A stretch of DNA of 57,047 nucleotides from Scatosoma sp900555925 (GTDB lineage Bacteria > Bacillota > Clostridia > Christensenellales > Borkfalkiaceae). The notes beneath the pieces were generated by a model. That model did no database searches and was not told where the DNA came from. It was given only the letters and a program-made list of their open reading frames with translations. The position numbers were made by a program, and so were the translations under genes. Below, piece after piece: positions 48,415 to 56,689 of this stretch. The stretch's first letter is position 1; the number at the start of each line of letters is the position of its first letter. Location: the NCBI GenBank assembly GCA_959603585.1, contig CAUGYD010000012.1, positions 1 through 57,047 on the forward strand. Reading direction: 5' to 3'.

Positions 48415-48702
48415 TTATTCGGCTTCTTCGTCCGTCGCTTCTTCCGGTTCGCGGTCTACCGCGTTCCCGCCCTTTTCCTTGATTTCCACGACGTAACGCT
48501 TACTGTTTCTCGGCGTCGCCGCACGGACGATCGTCCGCAGCGCCTTCGCGATTTTACCCTGCTTGCCGATGACTTTTCCCATATCCGACGAAGGCAGCGT
48601 CACCACGATTTCGATTACGCGCTCCTTTTCGTTGACCGCGTATTCTATGTGCTCCTTATCCTCCGCAAATTGGTTGACGATATATTGTACTAATTCCAGC
48701 AT
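48415..48702 (-). CDS. khpA: KH-domain RNA-binding protein KhpA
   Basis: A 95-residue protein with one KH domain: the GxxG loop is VIGKQGKIAKALRTIV. KhpA works with KhpB/Jag in RNA binding and cell-size control in Firmicutes. An acidic tail (about 76-95) follows the domain. GGGAGG precedes the ATG. Position after rpsP is conserved. Confidence 0.95.
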   Translation of the reverse strand: MLELVQYIVNQFAEDKEHIEYAVNEKERVIEIVVTLPSSDMGKVIGKQGKIAKALRTIVRAATPRNSKRYVVEIKEKGGNAVDREPEEATDEEAE

Positions 48703-48750
48703 TCTTTACCTCCCGATTCCTCTGTATTCTCTTAGACGGGCGGGCGGAGA

Positions 48751-49044
48751 TTACTTCTTCGACTTCTTCCCTTTCGTCTTGGAAGGGCTCAGCTTCGCAG
48801 GCTTCTCCATCGCTCCCGTCTTTACGAGCAGGTTCTTCACCGTCTCCGTCGGCTGTACGCCCTTTTTCAGCCAATCCTTCGCCTTCTCCACGTCGATCGT
48901 CAGCTCTACCGGCTCGCACGTCGGACGATAATGCCCCACGCAGTCGATATATTCGCCGCTCATCGCCTTACGGCTGTCCACCACCACTACGCGATAAATG
49001 GGGTTCTTTTTGTCGCCCATTCTGAAAAGTCTCATTTTTACCAT
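48751..49044 (-). CDS. rpsP: 30S ribosomal protein S16
   Basis: A 97-residue small-subunit assembly protein. KMRLFRMGDKKNPIYRVVVVDSR and the YDP-like GHYRPTCEPVELTIDVEKA segment are standard; a short lysine-rich tail (KTKGKKSKK) extends it. GGAGG sits 7 bases before the ATG. It lies between ffh and khpA. Confidence 0.97.
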   Translation of the reverse strand: MVKMRLFRMGDKKNPIYRVVVVDSRKAMSGEYIDCVGHYRPTCEPVELTIDVEKAKDWLKKGVQPTETVKNLLVKTGAMEKPAKLSPSKTKGKKSKK

Positions 49045-49090
49045 GATTATACCTCCAAAAGTATGTTAAAATTTTTTTGTCTCTCTCGTA

Positions 49091-50410
49091 TCAAAAAGGC
49101 ATTCTGAATTTGCCCTTGTTACCCTTTAATTGCTTCATGAGCTGCTTCGTCTGGTCGAACTGCTTCAAAAGCTGGTTGATTTCCTGCACGCTCGTGCCCG
49201 ACCCCGCCGCGATTCTCCGCTTCCTCTTGCTGTCGATGATCGACGGATTATCCCGCTCCGCCTGCGTCATCGACAATATCATCGCCTTCGTATGCTCTAT
49301 CCGCTTCTCGTCGATGTCCTTTTCGTTCACTTTCAGCTTATTCATTCCGGGTAGCATGCTCATCATCGCCTGCGCTCCCCCCATCTTTTTCAGCATCGCA
49401 AACTGTTCGAGATAGTCGCTCAGCGTGAAGGAGTTCTCCTTCATCTTCTGCTGCATCTTCTTCGCGTCCTCTTCCGTGATCGCCTGCTGCGCTTTCTCGA
49501 TCAGCGAAAGCACGTCGCCCATGCCCAGAATTCGGGACGCCATGCGCTCGGGATAGAACGGCTCCAAATCCGACAGTTTCTCGCCCACGCCGATGAACTT
49601 GATCGGCTTGCCCGTCACCGCCTTGATCGAAAGGCACGCGCCGCCGCGCGTATCCCCGTCCAGCTTCGTCAGAATCACGCCCGTGACGTCCAGCCGTGCA
49701 TTGAACGTCTCCGCCACGTTGACAGCTTCCTGTCCCGTCATCGCGTCCACGACCAGCAGCGTCTCCGTCACGTCTACCTGCTTCTTGATATTTTCCAGCT
49801 CCTGCATCAGCGTTTCGTCGATCTGCAAGCGCCCCGCCGTATCCAGAATCACCGTATCGTAACCTCCCGAACGCGCGTACTCGATCGCCTGTCCCGCCGT
49901 CTTTACGGGGTTCTGCGTTCCCTTCTCGAACACCTCTACCCCCGCGTTCCTGCCCACGACCTGCAACTGCGCGATCGCCGCGGGACGGTACACGTCCCCC
50001 GCCACCAGAAGCGGACGCTTCCCCTGCTTCTTCAAAAGCAGCGCCAGCTTACCGCACAGCGTCGTCTTCCCCGCGCCCTGCAAACCGCACATCATGATTA
50101 CCGTCGGAAGTTTGGGCGAAACTTCGATTTTCGCGTTCTTTGAACCCATCAGCGCGATGAGCTCGTCATTCACGATCTTGATGACCTGCTGCGCGGGATT
50201 GAGCGAGGACAGTATTTCCTGCCCCACCGCTTTCTCCGAAACCTCCGCGATAAACTGCTTGGCTACCTTCAAATTCACGTCCGCTTCCAAAAGCGCCACG
50301 CGCACTTCCCGCATCGCCGTGCGGATTTCCAGCTCAGTCAGCTTCCCCCGCTTGGTCAGTTTGGAAAATATATGGTTCAATCGCTCCGAGAGCGACGCAA
50401 ACAATGCCAT
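49091..50410 (-). CDS. ffh: Signal recognition particle GTPase Ffh
   Basis: SRP54 homologue that, with SRP RNA, delivers nascent membrane proteins to FtsY. The 439 residues contain the N-domain, G-domain motifs GLQGAGKTTLCGKLA, DTAGRLQIDE, TKLDGDTRGG and GVGEK, and an M-domain (about 300-439) with the SRP-RNA-binding region around DSKRKRRIAAGSG. It begins one base after the ylxM stop. Confidence 0.98.
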   Translation of the reverse strand: MALFASLSERLNHIFSKLTKRGKLTELEIRTAMREVRVALLEADVNLKVAKQFIAEVSEKAVGQEILSSLNPAQQVIKIVNDELIALMGSKNAKIEVSPKLPTVIMMCGLQGAGKTTLCGKLALLLKKQGKRPLLVAGDVYRPAAIAQLQVVGRNAGVEVFEKGTQNPVKTAGQAIEYARSGGYDTVILDTAGRLQIDETLMQELENIKKQVDVTETLLVVDAMTGQEAVNVAETFNARLDVTGVILTKLDGDTRGGACLSIKAVTGKPIKFIGVGEKLSDLEPFYPERMASRILGMGDVLSLIEKAQQAITEEDAKKMQQKMKENSFTLSDYLEQFAMLKKMGGAQAMMSMLPGMNKLKVNEKDIDEKRIEHTKAMILSMTQAERDNPSIIDSKRKRRIAAGSGTSVQEINQLLKQFDQTKQLMKQLKGNKGKFRMPF

Positions 50411-50411
50411 G

Positions 50412-50750
50412 CTATCCGTCCCTCCTTTCCAGAATTTCCGCCAGCTCCTCCGCCCGATCCGTAAGCTCGGGCCGCTCCGCTTTCAGCCGCTCCGCCCACG
50501 CCGAAACTCTCTTCGCCGTACACACGAAACCCAGCTTTTTCTCGTACTCCTTCAAACGGCGGTCTACCTTGCCGAGACAATCCGAAACGCTCTGCCTGGA
50601 AACTCCGTTCTCCTCCGCGATCTCGCCCAGAGAAAGATCGTAATTATAATAAAGCTCTGCGATTTTCCTCTGACGTTCCGTCAACAGCGCTCCGTATGCG
50701 TCGAACAGACGCACCGTCTCCATATCCTTTCCCCCGAATTCTTCCGACAT
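50412..50750 (-). CDS. ylxM: YlxM/UPF0122 HTH protein
   Basis: A 112-residue sigma-70-region-4-like HTH protein (ALLTERQRKIAELYYNYDLSLGEIA, GVSRQSVSDCL). YlxM homologues associate with the SRP pathway and are always upstream of ffh, as here. GGAGG precedes the ATG and its promoter is at 50784-50812. The C-terminus (residues about 75-112) is an extra charged helix. Confidence 0.93.
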   Translation of the reverse strand: MSEEFGGKDMETVRLFDAYGALLTERQRKIAELYYNYDLSLGEIAEENGVSRQSVSDCLGKVDRRLKEYEKKLGFVCTAKRVSAWAERLKAERPELTDRAEELAEILERRDG

Positions 50751-50783
50751 CCTCCGTGCCTCCGTTCCTTCTGACGCTCTATC

Positions 50784-50812
50784 ATTATATCCGAAAAAAA
50801 TTCACCTGTCAA
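50784..50812 (-). promoter_or_regulatory. Promoter of ylxM-ffh operon
   Basis: Minus strand TTGACA (50812-50807), 17-base spacer, TATAAT (50789-50784). The -35 box is one arm of the 50805-50830 inverted repeat. Confidence 0.88.
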
Positions 50813-50830
50813 GCAATTTTACTTGACAGG
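50794..50830 (-). terminator. Terminator of rseP overlapping the ylxM promoter
   Basis: CCTGTCAAG/CTTGACAGG stem (50805-50813, 50822-50830), then GAATTTTTTT on the minus strand. It follows the rseP stop by 12 bases; its distal arm is the ylxM -35 element. Confidence 0.75.
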
Positions 50831-50841
50831 CATAAAAAATT

Positions 50842-52296
50842 TTATACGAACAGTTGCAGAATATCCACCAAAATGGCGAAACCGAACAGGAAAATGATTC
50901 CGATAAAGTGAATCATCGCCTCGACCTTGCGGTTGATGGGCTTTTTCCGAATCCACTCGATGACCGTGAACACGACCTTCGACCCGTCCAGCGCGGGAAT
51001 CGGCAAGAGATTGAACACCGCGAGGTTCACGCCGATAAAGCCCGAAATGTTCAAAAAAGACCATATTCCGCTGAGTGCGGCTTCCGAAGTCGCTTTAATC
51101 GTCGTCACGGGACCGCCCATACTGTCCAGCCCCATTTTACCCGTCAGCAGTTCCCCGAGAGAACGAAGCACCAGACCGCCAAGCTTGCCCGAATAGACGA
51201 ACGAATCCCCCACCGCTCCGAAAAAGCTCTGTTTCACCGGCGTGCCCATGAGACCGTAAATTCCCAGCGCGTCGAGTACAACGTACACGTCCGACATATT
51301 CTTGAAATTCGCGTCCTTGGCAAGAACGACTTCGAGCGTCATCGGCCTATCGTTTCTGACGACCTCTATTTCCGCCGTATCGCCCGCTTTCTTTCCGCGC
51401 AGGGCGTCTACATAGTCGGTGAGCAGGAACATGCTCTTTCCTTCCACCGAAACGATGACGTCGCCCGGCAACAGCCGCGTCGTATCCGTCGGATCGGAAA
51501 CCGTCTGCGACGTTTCCTGTTCCGAGTCGTCGGGCTTCTGCATGACTGCATACTGCGGCTGCCCCACGCAGGTGAACATAATAATGATAATCACGAGCGC
51601 CAGAAGATAATTCATCGTCGCGCCCGCTATCAGAACGATTATGCGTTTCCAAGGCGGCTGGTCGTTAAATTTTTTGCCCTCGGATACCGAGTGAGACGCG
51701 GGAACCGCGCTTTCGGGGCGAAGGGAGGACGGGGAAGCCGCGGAAGAGGCTGCGGAAGCCGAAGGCGAATTTGCCGAAGGCGGGAAATCCGCGGATGTAG
51801 CACGCCCGTCCGATACGGGAGCCGAACCCGCATCCAAAGAGCGGGAATCTTCCGTCGCGGAAGGGACGGAAGAAGAAGCCGCGGAAGCCGATTGACCGAG
51901 GGGCGCGGAAGCGTCCGCAAAGCGGCCGTCCGACGCGGGCAAAGGGGATTCGGAGCGCTCGGAGACGGATTTTGAGGACATGTCCTCAAAGGGTTCCGCG
52001 GGCGGAGGCGTGGGAGAGTCCGCGTCGTCCGTGTCGTCCTCCCCGTCGAAGGCGCAATAGCCGCCGAGAGGGATTACGCGCAGCGCGAACAGCTCGCCCG
52101 TCTTTTTACTCCGTTTTTTGAAAATCGCAGGCCCGAAGCCGACCGAAAATTCTTCGATTTTGAAATGCAGGAGTTTTCCCGCGATATAATGCCCGAATTC
52201 GTGTATCGTCACCATGACGAGCAAGATGACGATTGCAAGCACTACGCCGCCGATGCTCTTCATCGTCGACGAAAAACTCAACAACTGATTGAACAA
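50842..52296 (-). CDS. rseP: RseP-type site-2 protease with large insertion
   Basis: Intramembrane zinc metalloprotease that releases membrane-bound regulators such as anti-sigma factors. HEFGH (32-36) supplies two zinc ligands and the glutamate; LLPIPALDGSK supplies the third ligand in a late helix. A PDZ domain lies at about 255-340. Residues 87-206 are a Ser/Ala/Pro-rich insertion not normal for the family, placed after the first helix and beta loop. The start is TTG (52294-52296) with AGGAGA 6 bases upstream. Last gene of the pyrH operon, 14 bases after dxr. Confidence 0.94.
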   Translation of the reverse strand: MFNQLLSFSSTMKSIGGVVLAIVILLVMVTIHEFGHYIAGKLLHFKIEEFSVGFGPAIFKKRSKKTGELFALRVIPLGGYCAFDGEDDTDDADSPTPPPAEPFEDMSSKSVSERSESPLPASDGRFADASAPLGQSASAASSSVPSATEDSRSLDAGSAPVSDGRATSADFPPSANSPSASAASSAASPSSLRPESAVPASHSVSEGKKFNDQPPWKRIIVLIAGATMNYLLALVIIIIMFTCVGQPQYAVMQKPDDSEQETSQTVSDPTDTTRLLPGDVIVSVEGKSMFLLTDYVDALRGKKAGDTAEIEVVRNDRPMTLEVVLAKDANFKNMSDVYVVLDALGIYGLMGTPVKQSFFGAVGDSFVYSGKLGGLVLRSLGELLTGKMGLDSMGGPVTTIKATSEAALSGIWSFLNISGFIGVNLAVFNLLPIPALDGSKVVFTVIEWIRKKPINRKVEAMIHFIGIIFLFGFAILVDILQLFV

Positions 52297-52310
52297 ATGT
52301 ATTCTCCTCT

Positions 52311-53471
52311 TTATTCCGTCTTTGCGGGAAGCCCCGCGATAAATTCCGCGGCGTATCTTCTCGCCGCCGCGTCCGTCTCCGCCAATGCTTCATACCCGTC
52401 TATGCGGGTACGGGATACCTTTTCGAGCGTCCTTTTTATAGTCTCCGCAATCAGGGGAAAAGATATCCGCTCTTTCAAAAACGCGCCTACCGCGATTTCG
52501 CCCGCCGCGTTCAGCGCGCAAGGGTAGTTGTCCCCGGTCTCCGCCGCCGAAAGCGCCAGGTCGTAACACGGAAACCGCTTTCGTTCCAACGGCAGGAAAC
52601 GAAGCGCGCCCAGCGACTCAAAATCCAAGGGCTTCAATCCGCAGTCCATGCGCTTCGGATATGTCAGCGCAAGCTGAATGGGCAGCTCCATGGAGGGATA
52701 ACTCAGCTGCGCCAAAATTCCGCCGTCGTCGAACTCCACCATGGAATGTATGATGCTCTCGGGCTGGACGAGCGTATGAATTTTCTTCAATTCCGTGCCG
52801 TAAAGCCATTTCGCTTCGATCACCTCGAAGCCCTTATTGAGCAGCGTGGCGCTGTCGACCGTGATCTTTGCGCCCATGTTCCACGTCGGGTGTTTCAGCG
52901 CGTCGCGGAAAGTCACCTTCTTCAACTGTTCTTCCGTATAAGAATAAAAGGGGCCGCCGCTCGCCGTGATGATCAATCGGCGAAAGGGTGCGTCGAGCCT
53001 GAATCCCAGCGCCTGCCAAAGCGCCGAATGCTCGCTGTCCACGGGCATGAGCTCGACGCCCGCGCGGGAGATTTCCCGCATGACGAGCTCCCCCCCGCAG
53101 ACCAGCGTTTCCTTATTCGCCAGCGCGATATTCTTTTTGAGCCGCGCCGCTTCCAGCGTATATTTAAGCCCCGCGAAGCCCGTCGCCGCGATCACCGCCG
53201 TATCGCCGTACGTCAACGCTTCCATGCCCCCGTCTATTCCGCTCGAAAAACGAATCCCCGCAGGGATTTTACCGCGGACGGAACGAGCCGCCTCTTCGTC
53301 TACCAACGCGGCAAACTCGGGGCGAAATTCTTCCACCTGCCGCAAAAACAGTTCCGCGGAAGTATTGGCGACGAGAGAGACGATTCTGAATTCCTCCCTA
53401 TGGCGCCTGACGACCGAACAGGTCTGTCTGCCGATGGAGCCCGTACTCCCGATCAGAGAAATGCTTTTCAA
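52311..53471 (-). CDS. dxr: 1-deoxy-D-xylulose-5-phosphate reductoisomerase
   Basis: Second step of the MEP isoprenoid pathway, making 2-C-methyl-D-erythritol 4-phosphate with NADPH. The 386 residues hold the NADPH motif LIGSTGSIGRQT, the DSEHSALWQAL metal-site region, the ASGGPFYSYTEEQLKKVT loop and NMGAKITVDSATLLNKG. The start is TTG (53469-53471) with AAAGGAGG 7 bases upstream. Its product feeds UppS two genes upstream in the same operon. Confidence 0.97.
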   Translation of the reverse strand: MKSISLIGSTGSIGRQTCSVVRRHREEFRIVSLVANTSAELFLRQVEEFRPEFAALVDEEAARSVRGKIPAGIRFSSGIDGGMEALTYGDTAVIAATGFAGLKYTLEAARLKKNIALANKETLVCGGELVMREISRAGVELMPVDSEHSALWQALGFRLDAPFRRLIITASGGPFYSYTEEQLKKVTFRDALKHPTWNMGAKITVDSATLLNKGFEVIEAKWLYGTELKKIHTLVQPESIIHSMVEFDDGGILAQLSYPSMELPIQLALTYPKRMDCGLKPLDFESLGALRFLPLERKRFPCYDLALSAAETGDNYPCALNAAGEIAVGAFLKERISFPLIAETIKRTLEKVSRTRIDGYEALAETDAAARRYAAEFIAGLPAKTE

Positions 53472-53492
53472 TGCCGCGCCTCCTTTATCGAC

Positions 53493-53529
53493 AAAAAGTA
53501 CCCGTCCCGAAAAAAGAGAGGTACTTTTG
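53493..53529 (-). terminator. Possible attenuator between cdsA and dxr
   Basis: AAAAGTACC/GGTACTTTT stem with an 18-base loop in the 74-base cdsA-dxr gap, followed by TTTTGTCG on the minus strand. It could reduce read-through into dxr. Confidence 0.45.
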
Positions 53530-53545
53530 TGCGTCTTTCATGATT

Positions 53546-54433
53546 TTAAGCGATTACGTGTATGATTGTGAAACAAAGGTAAACGACCACCGTCGCAAAC
53601 TGCGTCCCGTCTATTCGGTCGAGGATTCCGCCGTGGCCCGGCATGAGCTTGCCCATGTCCTTGATGTCCACTTTTCTCTTGATACAGCTTTCGACGAGAT
53701 CGCCGAATTCCGTGGCCGCCGCCGTCAAAAGGCCGATTCCGAGATACACGGGAAGCCAGAGCGCCATATTTTCAAAACTCCCCGCGACCGCGTTATAGGA
53801 AAAATACAAAACCGCGGCGCCCACGAGTCCGCCGACCAACCCGCCGATTCCGCCGATTACCGTCTTATTCGGGCTTACGGTCGGCGCCATCTTTTTGGGG
53901 AATTTGCCTTTGAGAAAACGGCCGAACACGTACGCCAAAGAATCTGCGAACGGGGAGATGACGAACACGAACAAAATCGCGAGGTCGGAATTCAGAGCAA
54001 AGGACGAAAGAGATTCCGCCCCCTCTATATGATTTGCAAGCGTGAGAAGCGCCAGAAAAAGCGTGGGATACACGGCGGAAAGAAAGGATATGCCGATGCT
54101 TTCCAAAGAGGTCTCCTCATGGCGAGCCACGAGAAGAGACAAGAGCGCGACCGCAAGCACGAAAAAGCAAGCCGCCGCAGCCAATGCGCCCGAGGAAAAG
54201 AACTGTTCGAAAAGAGCACAGGCAGGTATGCAGAGAACGGCAAAAACAAACACGAGCACTCTCTCCGCTCCCGTGATCTTTTCCTTCATCGCGCGCAACA
54301 TTTCAAAAGTCCCGATCAGCGCGAAAGCGTAAATCAAACCGTCGAAAAACAAATCGTGGACGAAAATCTTCAAAAGAAAAAACACGAGCAGCACCGCTAT
54401 ATAGAATGTGCCCGTAATCAAACGGATTTTCAT
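53546..54433 (-). CDS. cdsA: Phosphatidate cytidylyltransferase
   Basis: Makes CDP-diacylglycerol, precursor of phosphatidylglycerol and cardiolipin. A 295-residue polytopic membrane protein with the family signature SPFADSLAYVFGRFLKGKFPKKMAPTVSPNKT (only the core SPNKTVIGGIGG and DSLAYVFGR need be noted) and the late MPGHGGILDRIDGT. It begins 4 bases after uppS. It supplies the substrate pathway for the Cls encoded at 8313-10145. Confidence 0.97.
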   Translation of the reverse strand: MKIRLITGTFYIAVLLVFFLLKIFVHDLFFDGLIYAFALIGTFEMLRAMKEKITGAERVLVFVFAVLCIPACALFEQFFSSGALAAAACFFVLAVALLSLLVARHEETSLESIGISFLSAVYPTLFLALLTLANHIEGAESLSSFALNSDLAILFVFVISPFADSLAYVFGRFLKGKFPKKMAPTVSPNKTVIGGIGGLVGGLVGAAVLYFSYNAVAGSFENMALWLPVYLGIGLLTAAATEFGDLVESCIKRKVDIKDMGKLMPGHGGILDRIDGTQFATVVVYLCFTIIHVIA

Positions 54434-54437
54434 AAGT

Positions 54438-55163
54438 TTAACCCTTCTTTTTACACTGTTCGTCCGTCTTTCCGAAACGGCGGGTGCGGCGGCCGTATTC
54501 CGCGATCGCTTCGTCTAAGTCTTCGTCCGAAAATTCGGGGAACATCTTATCCGAAAAATACAGCTCTGCATACGCCGACTGATACAGGAGATAATTGGAC
54601 AATCGCATTTCCTTGCCCGTGCGAATGACGAGATCCGGATCGGGCTGGCCGTGCGTATACAGGAGAGAGGAAAAACTTTCCTCCGTCACACGCTTACCCG
54701 CCTCCACCGCAAGGTTTACCGCGCGGATAATCTCCGCGCGGGAGCCGTAACCGAGCGCGACGTTTACTCCCCTGCCCTCGTATTTCGACGATTCTTCCTC
54801 CGCTTCTTTCAAGAGTCTCTGCACGTCTTCGGGCAATAATTTCGTTTCGCCCAAAATCCGCAGGCGGACGCCCCGCGAACAAATCTTGCGCATACAGTCC
54901 AAAAAATTCTTGCGGATAAGCTCGAACAGGCCGTCGAGCTCCTCCTTCGGCCGCTTTAAGTTCTCCGTGGAAAGCGCGTACACCGTCACGTATTCGATTC
55001 CGAGGTCAAAAGCATGCTCCAAAAGCCCGACCATGCGGCTCATTCCCTGACGGTGCCCGTACGAACGGGGCATCAGCCGCTTCTTCGCCCAGCGGCCGTT
55101 GCCGTCCATGATGACGGCTATATGCCGCGGCAATCCCTCCCCGTCTATTTTATTCTTCTTCAT
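54438..55163 (-). CDS. uppS: Undecaprenyl diphosphate synthase
   Basis: Cis-prenyltransferase making the C55 lipid carrier for peptidoglycan. The 241 residues show HIAVIMDGNGRWAKKR (with the catalytic aspartate), YVTVYALSTENLKRP, and the C-terminal DLVIRTGKEMRLSNYLLYQSAYAEL-type signature. It starts 3 bases after frr. Standard Firmicutes order. Confidence 0.97.
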   Translation of the reverse strand: MKKNKIDGEGLPRHIAVIMDGNGRWAKKRLMPRSYGHRQGMSRMVGLLEHAFDLGIEYVTVYALSTENLKRPKEELDGLFELIRKNFLDCMRKICSRGVRLRILGETKLLPEDVQRLLKEAEEESSKYEGRGVNVALGYGSRAEIIRAVNLAVEAGKRVTEESFSSLLYTHGQPDPDLVIRTGKEMRLSNYLLYQSAYAELYFSDKMFPEFSDEDLDEAIAEYGRRTRRFGKTDEQCKKKG

Positions 55164-55166
55164 GGC

Positions 55167-55739
55167 TCAAATAGACATCAATTCCTTTTCTTTTGCCGAA
55201 ACGACTCCCTCTAATTTCGTCATCGCCGCCGAAACCGTCTTTTCGACCTCCCCTTCGCATGCCGAAAAATCGTCCTCCGAAAGCTCCTTCGCGGTCTTCA
55301 TCTTCTTCAAACCGTCCAGCGCGTCGCGGCGGCTGTTTCTCACCGCAACCTTCGCTTCTTCGCCCATCTTCTTGATTTGCTTGACCAGCTCCTTCCTCCG
55401 CTCCTCCGTCATGACGGGGAACACGATTCGGATTACGTTTCCGTCGTTCGTCGGCGTGAGTCCCAAATTCGACTGCAAAATCGCTTTCTCCACCGCCTTC
55501 AACAACGATTTATCCCACACGCTGATTTGCAGGCACCTCGCGTCCAGCGCACTGATATTTCCAAGCTCTATGAGCTTGCTCATGCCGCCGTAGGCCTCCA
55601 CTTCCACTCTGTCCAGCACGTGAGGATTTGCCCGTCCCGCACGGATCGCCGTATATTCGCCCTCTAACACGGAAATCGTCTTTTCCGTCTTATCTTCGAG
55701 CTCTAACATCAATTCTTCCACTTTCTCGTTTTCAATCAT
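55167..55739 (-). CDS. frr: Ribosome recycling factor
   Basis: Splits post-termination ribosomes with EF-G. The 190 residues have the family YTAIRAGRANPHVLDRVEVEAYGG-type N-terminal region and the VAVRNSRRDALDGLKK helix. The ATG at 55737-55739 is preferred, with AAGGAG 8 bases upstream; the longer reading from 55802 overlaps pyrH. Second gene in the operon. Confidence 0.97.
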   Translation of the reverse strand: MIENEKVEELMLELEDKTEKTISVLEGEYTAIRAGRANPHVLDRVEVEAYGGMSKLIELGNISALDARCLQISVWDKSLLKAVEKAILQSNLGLTPTNDGNVIRIVFPVMTEERRKELVKQIKKMGEEAKVAVRNSRRDALDGLKKMKTAKELSEDDFSACEGEVEKTVSAAMTKLEGVVSAKEKELMSI

Positions 55740-55765
55740 AGCTTTTTCTCCTTGTTTTTTATGGT

Positions 55766-56473
55766 TTATACCGTGATCACCGTGCCCAGCTCCTCGCCGC
55801 ACACCGCACGCACGATTGATTTGTCTTCGTTCAGTCCGAACGCTAACGTAGGTACGTTATTCTCCATGCACATCGTCGCCGCCGTGAAATCGATAACCTT
55901 TAACCCGCGGTTGATAATGTCCGAATATCTCAGGTTTTCATACTTCTTCGCAAACGGATTCGTCTTGGGATCCGAATCATAAATCCCATCCACGTTCTTC
56001 GCCATCAACAGTATATCCGCCGATATTTCGCACGCCCGAAGCGCCGCCGCTGTGTCCGTAGAACAATACGGATTCCCCGTTCCGCAGGCGAAAATTACAA
56101 TCCGCCCTTCCTCGAAATGTCGAATCGCTTTCCGCAATATAAACGGCTCCGCCAAAGAAACCATGTTCAGCGCCGTCTGTACCCGCACGGGAACTCCACG
56201 CTGTTCTATCGCGTCCATCATCGCCAGCGAATTCATTACCGTCGCCAACATTCCCATATGATCCGCCGTCGTCCTGTCCATCTTCGTCCCCTGTCGGCCG
56301 CGCCAGAAATTTCCGCCGCCGATCACGAGACCGACTTCCACTCCCATGTTGTGGATCTCTACAATCTGATCGACCACGCCCGCGATTACGTCCTGATTGA
56401 GTCCGAATCCCTTCTCGCCCGCAAGCGCTTCGCCCGACAGTTTCAAAAGTACTCTCTTATACTTGGGCTGCAT
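55766..56473 (-). CDS. pyrH: UMP kinase
   Basis: Phosphorylates UMP to UDP; hexameric amino-acid-kinase fold. The 235 residues carry KLSGEALAGEKGFGLN, GLVIGGGNFWRG, and the GTGNPYCSTDTAAALRA segment typical of bacterial PyrH. GGGAGG precedes the ATG. First gene of pyrH-frr-uppS-cdsA-dxr-rseP. Confidence 0.98.
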   Translation of the reverse strand: MQPKYKRVLLKLSGEALAGEKGFGLNQDVIAGVVDQIVEIHNMGVEVGLVIGGGNFWRGRQGTKMDRTTADHMGMLATVMNSLAMMDAIEQRGVPVRVQTALNMVSLAEPFILRKAIRHFEEGRIVIFACGTGNPYCSTDTAAALRACEISADILLMAKNVDGIYDSDPKTNPFAKKYENLRYSDIINRGLKVIDFTAATMCMENNVPTLAFGLNEDKSIVRAVCGEELGTVITV

Positions 56474-56532
56474 TTCTTTCCTCCCGCTTTTTTATGTACG
56501 GCATACAGACTATGCCCTATTATTTCGTTACT

Positions 56533-56541
56533 ATTATACCA
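56533..56541 (-). promoter_or_regulatory. Extended -10 promoter of pyrH operon
   Basis: Minus strand TGGTATAAT (56541-56533), an extended -10 element about 60 bases before pyrH. No good -35 box is visible. Confidence 0.55.
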
Positions 56542-56689
56542 TATTTCTCACAAGAAATCTATATAAATCGCGAAAAAAGTCCCTCCTTTTTTGAACATTT
56601 TTGTAGATTTTTCTTTCCTCTCACAAATTACACGAAAATATAACCCGCGTGGGAACGGCGGCAAACAAAAATCGGAGGGGTTTCGGGAA

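Noticed and set aside
50854..51975. A 373-codon plus-strand frame
   Set aside because: Antisense to rseP; long only because of the biased composition of the Ser/Ala-rich insertion.
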